Shown here: positions 1 to 5,662 of the stretch, piece after piece
Layout of the letters: the number at the start of each line of letters is the position of its first letter
Position numbering within the stretch: position 1 is the stretch's first letter
NCBI GenBank assembly: GCA_028696285.1
Contig: JAQVHJ010000155.1
Span: 1-6,127, forward strand
From: a bacterium
Lineage (GTDB): Bacteria > AUK180 > JAQVHJ01
Direction: 5' to 3'
Length of the DNA stretch: 6,127 bases
Position numbers and translations under genes: made by a program
Notes under the pieces: model-generated
What the model was told of the DNA's origin: nothing
Seen by the model: the letters and a program-made list of their open reading frames with translations, nothing else
The model's database searches: none

Positions 1-81
1 ATGTACTACATTGAGTGCATAGCCTTGCACGTGGGGTACACTGCTTCGCTAATCATGTTATTTGGTTTGCAGATGTTTGTA

Positions 82-120
82 TGACATTGCGAGTGTAACG
101 AAATGGAATGCAGCAATCTG
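82..120 (+). repeat. Short interspersed repeat, CATTGCGAG...GCAATCTG type
   Basis: The stretch starts with TGACATTGCGAG and ends with GCAGCAATCTG, with ACGAAATGGAATG between. It resembles the widespread bacterial interspersed element that reads roughly GTCATTGCGAG, then a GCGAAGC-like core, then GCAATCT. The imperfectly complementary ends (CATTGC and GCAATC) are the hallmark. A second, longer relative lies at 1674-1760 beyond the radical SAM gene. Family assignment is from memory of the pattern, not from a search. Confidence 0.5.
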
Positions 121-159
121 ATATAAATAAAAAATTAGAATACCCCGCCTTAATTTATC

Positions 160-188
160 CTGACTTTATTATTGTTATTTGATATTAT
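160..188 (+). promoter_or_regulatory. Possible sigma70-like promoter of the radical SAM gene
   Basis: CTGACT at 160-165 matches the -35 consensus at four of six positions. TATTAT at 183-188 matches the -10 consensus at five of six. The spacer is 17 bp. Transcription would start near 195, giving a leader of about 50 nt before the start codon at 245. In AT-rich DNA such matches arise by chance, so this is only a candidate. Confidence 0.3.
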
Positions 189-244
189 AGAGTATGTTTT
201 TTGAAATCGAAAAGGTTTCGAAAAGGAATGCAGGAGTTTAACTT

Positions 245-1255
245 ATGTTCAATCGTGTAAAGAGAGTTATAAAAAACATTTTTGAAAAAGGGGATCAGGA
301 TATAATTCCGGGTTTATTTGAAGACCCTGATTACCTTTGTGTCCGTTTTCAAATTGAATATCATACCTGTAATCTTGCCTGTCCTTACTGTATTGCACGT
401 TGTCCTGAAAAGGAAAATATATTTGATATGGATTCTTTCAAAAGCATTATTGAAAAGTTAAATACCTGGAACAGGAAGATTGTTCTTAGAATTGGGGTTC
501 AAGGTGAATTATTCACATCCCCTGAAATAATGACGGAAGTTTCACGAATTTGCAATCAGGAGAATAATTTTATCGGTATAAATTTTTCATCTAACCTTGT
601 AGCTGACTGGGATAGAGTGATTGAACCATTCATAACCAGGACCAATCTGAAAAAGTTAGGAATGGGCTGTACCTTACACGATACGGTAATCAAGGATACC
701 GATATGTTTTTCAAGAAAGTGGAGAAGCTGAAAAAGCTTGGGGTATTAATATATGTCGGGTATGTTGCGTTTCCTGACAGGATAGATAAAATGAAGGAGT
801 ATAAAAAGATATGTGATGGAATGAATGTTCCCCTGATTTTCAATGCTCTAATAGGAAAGTACAATGAAAAGCATTACCCCCGTGATTATACTCTCGAGGA
901 GAAGAAAGAGCTGAGGAAAATTTGGTTTACCCCGCATAGTTTTATGGTTTTGGTTAAATCGATAGATACATTTGGAATGGACTGCACTGCAGGACATAAA
1001 TTTATTTATATAAATTCAAAAGGGGATATTTTCCCTTGTCATGACATCCATAAGTTCATGGGAAATATTCTTAATGATAAAATTACCTTAAATCCCGAAC
1101 CGATGAAGTGTGAAGTTCATAAATGTTTTTGCGGTAATCAGAATCAGGCATTATGTATAGTTGATAGATATTATAACCGCACAAGAAATCCCAGAATATT
1201 TTTCCCGAAGGAAAATTTTAAGAGAAGCGATCTTTTCAAGGGATACAAACCGTAA
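245..1255 (+). CDS. Radical SAM protein with variant SPASM-like C-terminal region
   Basis: This 336-residue protein has the radical SAM [4Fe-4S] motif CNLACPYC (Cys42, Cys46, Cys49), which would bind the cluster that cleaves S-adenosylmethionine to a 5'-deoxyadenosyl radical. GVQGE (84-88) fits the SAM-binding GGE-type motif. The C-terminal region has Cys247, then Gly260-x4-Cys265, as in the first half of a SPASM domain. After GNIL (273-276) come Cys289, Cys294, Cys296 and Cys304, whose spacing departs from the usual CX2CX5CX3C, so any auxiliary cluster is probably atypical. There is no signal peptide or membrane segment, so it should be cytoplasmic. The start is supported by AGGAG at 232-236, 8 nt before ATG. 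Substrate is unknown; SPASM relatives modify peptides, proteins or small molecules. No RiPP precursor gene is visible nearby. It is convergent with the glycan operon, so a shared pathway is only inferred. Confidence 0.9.
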   Translation: MFNRVKRVIKNIFEKGDQDIIPGLFEDPDYLCVRFQIEYHTCNLACPYCIARCPEKENIFDMDSFKSIIEKLNTWNRKIVLRIGVQGELFTSPEIMTEVSRICNQENNFIGINFSSNLVADWDRVIEPFITRTNLKKLGMGCTLHDTVIKDTDMFFKKVEKLKKLGVLIYVGYVAFPDRIDKMKEYKKICDGMNVPLIFNALIGKYNEKHYPRDYTLEEKKELRKIWFTPHSFMVLVKSIDTFGMDCTAGHKFIYINSKGDIFPCHDIHKFMGNILNDKITLNPEPMKCEVHKCFCGNQNQALCIVDRYYNRTRNPRIFFPKENFKRSDLFKGYKP

Positions 1256-1345
1256 GATTAGAACCTTCCACAAGAAAAACACTTTATCGGGCTACTTGTC
1301 AACGTAAGACGTGAATCGTGATTAACGCTGTGCATTGAGAATTGA

Positions 1346-1369
1346 TAGTGCACCACAAAGGGTGCACTA
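1346..1369. repeat. Perfect 9-bp hairpin; palindromic repeat or weak terminator
   Basis: TAGTGCACC at 1346-1354 and GGTGCACTA at 1361-1369 are exact reverse complements around the 6-nt loop ACAAAG. On the plus strand the stem is followed by CTTTGAATTT, a poor U-tract. It could end transcription of the radical SAM gene about 90 bp past its stop, or be a small mobile palindrome like the one at 1486-1510. The structure itself is certain; its function is not. Confidence 0.5.
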
Positions 1370-1436
1370 CTTTGAATTTAAAATTGAAAATATAGTATTT
1401 ATGCTGGTGGTGTAGATGTTTATAGCGGATGAAATC

Positions 1437-1449
1437 GTGAACTGTTCAC
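1437..1449. repeat. Small palindrome GTGAACTGTTCAC
   Basis: Six-base arms GTGAAC and GTTCAC flank a single central T. It could be a protein-binding site or part of the GTGAAC-rich repeat patchwork that recurs at 1561-1600. With no promoter or gene beside it, an operator role is not supported. Confidence 0.3.
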
Positions 1450-1485
1450 CTGTAGAATTATATTTCAAACATTTGATACGATGTG

Positions 1486-1510
1486 TAGGGGCGAACGGTG
1501 TTCGCCCGTA
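1486..1510. repeat. Interspersed palindrome GGGCGAAC-ggt-GTTCGCCC
   Basis: GGGCGAAC (1489-1496) and GTTCGCCC (1500-1507) form a perfect 8-bp stem with loop GGT. A G/G mismatch and then TA...TA pairing extend it outward to 1486 and 1510. The form GTAGGGGCGAAC...GTTCGCCCGTA matches a palindrome dispersed in many bacterial genomes, probably a miniature non-autonomous element. No U-tract follows, so it is not a typical terminator. Family recognition is from memory. Confidence 0.5.
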
Positions 1511-1560
1511 TTATATGAATAAAAGACATCTTCAGGTCAAACCATGTAAAACGGGGAATT

Positions 1561-1600
1561 GTGAACGGTCAACGGTAAACGTGATTCGTAATCCGTGAAC
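1561..1600 (+). repeat. Degenerate GTGAACGGT-type low-complexity repeat
   Basis: GTGAACGGT is followed at once by CAACGGT, then AAACGTGATTCGTAAT and CCGTGAAC. AACGGT occurs at 1564-1569 and again at 1571-1576. Similar wording (ACGTGAATCGTGATT) occurs near 1310-1324. Such GTGAACGGT strings are found as degenerate spacer repeats in diverse bacteria. The tract crosses the end of the open frame at 1416-1598, which is one reason that frame is not called a gene. Confidence 0.4.
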
Positions 1601-1618
1601 CGGAAGATAAAATATTTT

Positions 1619-1650
1619 TTAACCGCAGAGTGCGCTGAGGTCGCAGAGAA
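1619..1650 (+). repeat. Nine-base CGCAGAG tandem repeat
   Basis: After TTAAC come three 9-bp units beginning at 1624, 1633 and 1642: CGCAGAGTG, CGCTGAGGT and CGCAGAGAA. This fits the interspersed element AACCGCAGAG(N2)CGCAGAG seen in many unrelated bacterial genomes. Function is unknown. It lies between two other repeat types and adds to the patchwork. Confidence 0.5.
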
Positions 1651-1673
1651 GAAATGTAAGAAGGACAACATTA

Positions 1674-1760
1674 GTCATTGCGCTATCCGAACGAAGTGAG
1701 GATCTAGCAAGCATAAGCGCAGCGTCGGCGAAAGCATGAAGTGCTTGAGCGCGGCAATCC
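1674..1760 (+). repeat. Longer GTCATTGCG...GCAATCC interspersed repeat
   Basis: The left end is GTCATTGCG (1674-1682), followed by GAACGAAGTGAG (1689-1700). The right end is TGAGCGCGGCAATCC (1746-1760). The outer ends resemble the element at 82-120, but this copy carries about 45 bp of extra internal sequence, including a 5-bp hairpin AAGCA/TGCTT at 1732-1746. It is either a different subfamily or a copy with an insertion. Boundaries are approximate. Confidence 0.45.
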
Positions 1761-1885
1761 GGATAAATCAGTAAGAGTATCACGTGAGAGCAGGGTTTAC
1801 TGCTGCGTAAATTATTTTAATACAAGATTTATATGCAAAGAATATAATCTATTTCTATGTCAGATATTATATAGATTACTCTTAA

Positions 1886-1906
1886 AATACTTAATTTTCA
1901 AGTATT
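1886..1906 (-). terminator. Weak candidate terminator of the minus-strand operon
   Basis: AATACTT (1886-1892) and AAGTATT (1900-1906) form a perfect 7-bp stem with a 7-nt loop. It overlaps the stop codon of the last operon gene (TAA at 1907-1905). Read on the minus strand the stem runs into only four consecutive T residues. The A/T-only character and poor U-tract make this a low-confidence call, but no better terminator is visible downstream of the operon. Confidence 0.25.
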
Positions 1907-2771
1907 ATTCCTTGAAGAAGTCCGGAAGGTCAGGGGAAAATTCGGAAAGGTTGATATCATTAGGATTTTTTAGAACTGCTTTATATTTCGGTTTCATGAC
2001 ACGATTCACAATATAATTTTCACCGGTATTCCAATTCCAGATTGCCCCGGGAAAGGGGAGGGGTTTAAGATCAAAATATTTCGGTGCAAATTTATGGCTT
2101 CCAATAATATATTTGATGAAATTCAAATTGACTTTTTCTAAAATAATCTCCTGTGTATCATCATGTTTGATTTTATTCAAGAAATCAGTTTTCTCCGTGT
2201 CAATTTCAATCCACTTTTCGGGTTTTATTTGAATAGTTATGAGTTCCCGATATTTCGGGTATTTAAATAGATTGTTATTCATTATCAGGGAAGTACCGCA
2301 GAAGTTGTTGAAATTGTTTAATTCCCAAAACTGTTTTGTTTTATTGCAAAGAATATATCCGTCATCTATATAATATCCATTTTCGGTTTTATCCAATGTA
2401 TTAACAAATGCAGCAATTTTTGAAGAGATATAATCGTCACAATCGACTGTCATTATGAAATCGGGATTATATTTTTGAGCTTCATTTATACCTATAATCA
2501 GTTTTAAACCTTTATGAATTCTAAATTCTTCCATTCTTTCCCATTGATCATCGTATAACTTGAACGGGGTGATGTTGACAGGAATGAATTCGAAATATTT
2601 TTCTATATCTTTATTTTTCAATTCAGGTTTGACATATCCGGTTATGATGATCTTAAAATTCTTATCTGTCTGATTGGTAATAGACTTAAGTGTTTCGGTT
2701 AATATCTTTTCAATAAAGGAGTAATTTTTTATATTTGCCGGATGCGGTAATGTCGTAATAAAAACAATCAT
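1905..2771 (-). CDS. Putative GT-A-fold glycosyltransferase
   Basis: This 288-residue protein is the last gene of the operon. It has the look of a small GT-A-type sugar transferase. A hydrophobic first strand (MIVFITTLPHP) is followed by a helix with LKSITNQTDKNFKIIITG, the usual opening of nucleotide-sugar-binding domains. DFIMTVDCDDYIS holds a DxDD motif (Asp110, Asp112, Asp113) expected to bind the divalent metal and nucleotide-sugar diphosphate. FCGTSLIM (157-164) resembles the acceptor-side segment of related enzymes. No signal peptide or obvious membrane helix is seen, so it should act at the cytoplasmic face. The start has AGGAG (2780-2776) 4 nt before ATG, and lies 19 bp past the stop of the preceding phosphatase gene. 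It resembles the 'putative rhamnosyltransferase / glycosyltransferase family A' proteins of polysaccharide loci. Donor and acceptor cannot be read from sequence. Confidence 0.75.
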   Translation of the reverse strand: MIVFITTLPHPANIKNYSFIEKILTETLKSITNQTDKNFKIIITGYVKPELKNKDIEKYFEFIPVNITPFKLYDDQWERMEEFRIHKGLKLIIGINEAQKYNPDFIMTVDCDDYISSKIAAFVNTLDKTENGYYIDDGYILCNKTKQFWELNNFNNFCGTSLIMNNNLFKYPKYRELITIQIKPEKWIEIDTEKTDFLNKIKHDDTQEIILEKVNLNFIKYIIGSHKFAPKYFDLKPLPFPGAIWNWNTGENYIVNRVMKPKYKAVLKNPNDINLSEFSPDLPDFFKE

Positions 2772-2781
2772 TTTTCTCCTG

Positions 2782-2790
2782 AAAAAAAAA
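2782..2790 (-). other. Nine-base T run between operon genes
   Basis: On the minus strand the TAA stop of the second phosphatase gene is followed by nine T residues, then CAGGAG and the ATG of the glycosyltransferase. No convincing hairpin precedes the run, so it is not a standard terminator. It lies outside the SD-to-ATG interval, so length changes would not alter that spacing. Confidence 0.4.
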
Positions 2791-4215
2791 TTATAGATAT
2801 CCGAGATTTTTCAGTTTCTCTTCAAGATGTTTATCTTCACCTGATTCTGAACCGGTTAAATCAAAATCATATCTATCCACATAAGAAACGGGATTCTTAT
2901 CCAGGAACTCTTGTGTAAATATCTCTGTTCTCAATTTTCCATCGAAAGTCTTATCTAACGGCATTGAATACATATACAGCATCAGCGGTGCTATATCAAG
3001 AATAGAAATCTCATTGATATTAAAATCATATTTAATCCCCGGTCCCGTGGCGATGAATGTTCCTTCCTTACTGTGTATCCCGGATAACTCAACCTGCTTA
3101 ATCAGTTTTTTGAGGTTAATGACCTTGCCGCCAATAACTGCCTGTTTATTAATCAGGTCGGGGATCTTTCTTTCACATTCATTTTTCAGGGAGAAGGACA
3201 ATTCATTTTCGCTTGAAAATACATTAAAGATATTGATATCAGAATCTTTAATTACTGCATCACGTAAAATACTTTCAAGATCTTTCCGGTTTTCCGGGAT
3301 AGTCTGTATGTGAATGGTATTCCCCAGGGCATACGTGTTTCCTTCCCCGGAATATTCAATGTTCTTCAGGAAGTTAGCGGGTTTGATCATGTTTCTCTGA
3401 AATATATCCAACGATGTTTTTTCCTGGCCGTGGTCGGAAACAATTATGATATAAGTATTTTTCGGGATTATATTCATTATCTTTCTTATCTGTCTGTCGA
3501 TTGCCCTGTAGATATCAAAAATGCTCTCCTTCAGTTTCGGTTCAGGTCTAATCCCGAAATATTCAGGGTCTGTATATTTCAGGTGTGAATGCTGAATAGC
3601 ATCCGCAGCATAAAATGATACTGCTGCAAAATCAACAGGAATTTTTTTTATTGCTTTTATAAAAGCATTGGTTTTTAACTCTTCCCGTAACTGATAATAC
3701 AATACCTGCCAAATATCCTTATTCTTTTGAAACTTCATTTTTATTTTCTTAATAAATGAATAAAAATTCATCAATTTAAACAGATTCCTTCTTACTAAAT
3801 GTGTTTCTGTCCATTGCTTATACGGAATGAGGAAGTCCGGTTTCGCATAGATATTACTTTCCATCCAGCTTGGAATGAAGAATTGGATATTCCTGTCACG
3901 GTCATCAGCCATCAGGTATTCAATCAAACCTGACTTTAAACTAGTAAGTGAAAGAATCTCCCAAATAAAAGGTTCTTTCCGGTCTGTTTTCTTGGAGAAG
4001 AATCCCCGGATATTAGTCTTATCCCTTTTCTTTCCCGTGGCAATCTCGACCCATAAAGCAGGGGAGACGAACGGCGGGTTAGACAGGAGATTGCCTGATG
4101 CGCCGTTTTCAATTAATGTTTTAAAAGCAGGTAAACGTTTAATATTCTTCTTAATAAAATCTAAAGAAGCGCCGTCAACACCGATTAAAACTACTTTTGG
4201 AAATCTTGAACTCAT
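2791..4215 (-). CDS. Alkaline-phosphatase-superfamily phosphodiesterase-like protein (second of tandem pair)
   Basis: This 474-residue protein belongs to the AP superfamily, type I phosphodiesterase/nucleotide pyrophosphatase branch. These enzymes hydrolyse or transfer phosphoesters using two metal ions. Expected active-site elements are present in order: Asp14 in IGVDGAS; Ser51 in PPFVSPALW, aligning with the Thr nucleophile of nucleotide pyrophosphatases by its distance from the following ATG (59-61); Asp205 and His209 in AADAIQH; Asp261-His262 in VSDHGQ; and His381 in GIHSKEG. It lacks a signal peptide and transmembrane helices, so a cytoplasmic site is inferred. A basic, aromatic segment (about 140-166) could touch the membrane. 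It ends in LKNLGYL, like its neighbour. Its ATG overlaps the stop of the upstream paralogue by 4 bp (ATGA), implying translational coupling. The substrate is unknown; the glycosyltransferase neighbours suggest a sugar phosphate, nucleotide sugar or lipid-linked glycan. Confidence 0.85.
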   Translation of the reverse strand: MSSRFPKVVLIGVDGASLDFIKKNIKRLPAFKTLIENGASGNLLSNPPFVSPALWVEIATGKKRDKTNIRGFFSKKTDRKEPFIWEILSLTSLKSGLIEYLMADDRDRNIQFFIPSWMESNIYAKPDFLIPYKQWTETHLVRRNLFKLMNFYSFIKKIKMKFQKNKDIWQVLYYQLREELKTNAFIKAIKKIPVDFAAVSFYAADAIQHSHLKYTDPEYFGIRPEPKLKESIFDIYRAIDRQIRKIMNIIPKNTYIIIVSDHGQEKTSLDIFQRNMIKPANFLKNIEYSGEGNTYALGNTIHIQTIPENRKDLESILRDAVIKDSDINIFNVFSSENELSFSLKNECERKIPDLINKQAVIGGKVINLKKLIKQVELSGIHSKEGTFIATGPGIKYDFNINEISILDIAPLMLYMYSMPLDKTFDGKLRTEIFTQEFLDKNPVSYVDRYDFDLTGSESGEDKHLEEKLKNLGYL

Positions 4216-5657
4216 ATATATCCGAGCTCCTCAAGTCTTTTCTTGAGTTCCTTCATATCTGTCTTTTCCTTCAATTCCTTCTTCTTAAAATCGGAATCGT
4301 GCGTGTCGATAAATTTAACAGGGTTGTTCGAGATAAATTCATCCTTGAATATTTCAGTAAGAACCTTTCCGTCCATATCCTTCCCGACAGGGAGTCCGAA
4401 AGAATGAAGTATAGTCGGTGTAACATCTTGAATTCCTGCTTCCTTGAATTTATATCCCTGTTTAAATATAGGTCCGGAGGCAATAAATATTCCATGCTTT
4501 GCATGTGTTCCCGGACGTTTTACTTGTCCGACTATTCTGTTTATAGGTATCTCCTTATTCCTGAATTTAAAATGCATCTTATTTATGTCAGATGTAATGG
4601 TCATGAATTCAGTCTTAAATTCAACGAGGAGCTTATCTTCCTGCATAGTGCATTTAAAGAGTTTCTTCCCATTCTCGGTAATTGTGACCGCATCTATCTC
4701 CTGCATTAATTTCTCCAGGATTTTTTTCTCGGCAAAGACATTAAGTACATAACCGAGTACAGCAAAATCCTTTATTTTCTTTTTCCCGATTACACTTATA
4801 AACGGCCGGCCTTTCAAGCGGTATTTAAACGCTTTCTCCGGCATTGCGGGGTTGAAGCCGTGGTCGGAGACGGCAATGAAATTAGTCTTGTCCAGTGGAA
4901 ATAATTTAAGGATCTCACCAATCTTCTTATCGACGAGCATATACATCTGTTCAATGTAATTCGGGCAGTCACCGAGTTTCTTAAGCAGCTCGGGTGTGAA
5001 CCGGTCAGGGAAGACTTGATGGATATATTTATGCGACATGAAATCCGTGCCGTAGAACATGATAGAAGAGAATTGAGGTTTGAATCTCTTAACAAGTCTT
5101 TTAAAGATATCCCCTTTAACCATTTCATCTGCAAGGTAGTAAAGAGGATGTTTATGTTTCGTTTTGATATTTTTCCTGAATTTTAAAAGCGCAAATATTG
5201 AACGTAACGAAAGGTTCTTCAATATCCAGATAATGTTTCTCGGGATTTTCTTTTTCCTTTCCCATTCCTTAAAGATTGAATATTCTTCGGGGACAGTCAG
5301 GCTTGTCGTGCTCATCCACCCGGGAATCTGGAAGAGGAGTTTTTCATCAGGCGGATTAGTCAGTAAGTGCGACATGGTCCCGGATGGGATCCCGTTCTTA
5401 TTCAGGATGTCCCAGATCCTGTATGAATTCAAGTCACCGGAATTAGAATAGAAATTAATAATATTATGTTTCTCCCGGACCTTTCCTGTCATGATTGTCG
5501 TCCAGACCACAGGTGACATTGGCGGTTTCTGTGTTAATAAAGGACCCGAAGCCCCGGAATCACGGAGCTTTTTCAAGTTAGGGAGTTTTCCCTGCTGAAT
5601 CAGGGGAATAATAAATTTCCAATCAGCTCCGTCTATTCCTAATACTAACATCTTCAT
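4212..5657 (-). CDS. Alkaline-phosphatase-superfamily phosphodiesterase-like protein (first of tandem pair)
   Basis: This 481-residue protein is a full-length, collinear paralogue of the next gene in the operon. Shared blocks include GIDGA (Asp9), GASGPLL, PPMSPVVWTTIMTG (Ser48 as likely nucleophile), IPGWM, FYGTDFMSH (Asp205, His209), VSDHGF (Asp265, His266), GTHAKHGIFIASGP (His385) and GKVLTEIF. All predicted metal ligands of the AP fold are retained, so both copies look catalytically competent. There is no signal peptide or transmembrane helix. A basic/hydrophobic stretch at about 133-170 separates the IPGWM and FYGTD blocks. The C-terminus is lysine/glutamate-rich and ends in LEELGYI. The start at Met1 rather than Met3 is favoured because AGGAG (5672-5668) lies 10 nt upstream of Met1 and 16 nt upstream of Met3. 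Function in a glycan locus is inferred from neighbours; family membership is firm, the substrate is not known. Confidence 0.87.
   Translation of the reverse strand: MKMLVLGIDGADWKFIIPLIQQGKLPNLKKLRDSGASGPLLTQKPPMSPVVWTTIMTGKVREKHNIINFYSNSGDLNSYRIWDILNKNGIPSGTMSHLLTNPPDEKLLFQIPGWMSTTSLTVPEEYSIFKEWERKKKIPRNIIWILKNLSLRSIFALLKFRKNIKTKHKHPLYYLADEMVKGDIFKRLVKRFKPQFSSIMFYGTDFMSHKYIHQVFPDRFTPELLKKLGDCPNYIEQMYMLVDKKIGEILKLFPLDKTNFIAVSDHGFNPAMPEKAFKYRLKGRPFISVIGKKKIKDFAVLGYVLNVFAEKKILEKLMQEIDAVTITENGKKLFKCTMQEDKLLVEFKTEFMTITSDINKMHFKFRNKEIPINRIVGQVKRPGTHAKHGIFIASGPIFKQGYKFKEAGIQDVTPTILHSFGLPVGKDMDGKVLTEIFKDEFISNNPVKFIDTHDSDFKKKELKEKTDMKELKKRLEELGYI
4227..4231 (-). promoter_or_regulatory. Shine-Dalgarno site of the second phosphatase gene, inside the first
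   Basis: AGGAG (4231-4227) lies within the last codons of the upstream paralogue, 11 nt before the ATG at 4215. With the ATGA overlap it suggests that ribosomes finishing the first protein reinitiate on the second, keeping the paired products in balance. Confidence 0.5.
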
Positions 5658-5662
5658 TGAAA

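Larger units (their letters stand above)
1256..1904. other. Gene-free, repeat-rich convergent spacer
   Basis: About 650 bp separate the stop codons of the plus-strand radical SAM gene and the minus-strand operon. Open frames here (1416-1598 and 1741-2016, plus strand) have no recognisable protein features. The first runs through palindromes and low-complexity repeats; the second runs antisense into the end of the glycosyltransferase gene. The spacer holds several small palindromes and interspersed repeats, listed separately, some of which are more GC-rich than the coding sequence around them. I see no tRNA, transposase fragment or CRISPR-like array. Confidence 0.7.

Noticed and set aside
15..30. 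GTGCA/TGCAC small hairpin
   Set aside because: A 5-bp stem with no U-tract or gene context is expected by chance.
1..84. Open frame from the window edge ending in TGA at 82-84, hydrophobic 27 residues
   Set aside because: Too short to judge as the tail of an upstream gene. Chance hydrophobicity in AT-rich DNA is common and no motif is present.
245..1255. Radical SAM gene as a RiPP maturase with a nearby precursor peptide
   Set aside because: No short SD-preceded frame with a leader-like or Cys/Gly-rich core is visible on either side of the gene.
1489..1507. Hairpin as a rho-independent terminator
   Set aside because: No T run follows on either strand, and the sequence matches a dispersed palindrome better.
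1416..1598. 60-residue open frame on the plus strand
   Set aside because: No SD site with good spacing, no recognisable domain, and it runs through palindromes and GTGAACGGT-type repeats, so it is most likely chance.
1437..1600. Possible CRISPR-like or attachment-site array
   Set aside because: The repeated words are short, degenerate and unevenly spaced, with no uniform spacers and no cas or integrase genes.
1741..2016. 91-residue open frame on the plus strand
   Set aside because: It starts inside an interspersed repeat and continues antisense into the end of the glycosyltransferase gene.
4197..4709. 170-residue open frame on the plus strand
   Set aside because: It lies antisense to the well-supported phosphatase gene, is Cys- and Leu-rich in a shadow-frame manner and has no family resemblance.
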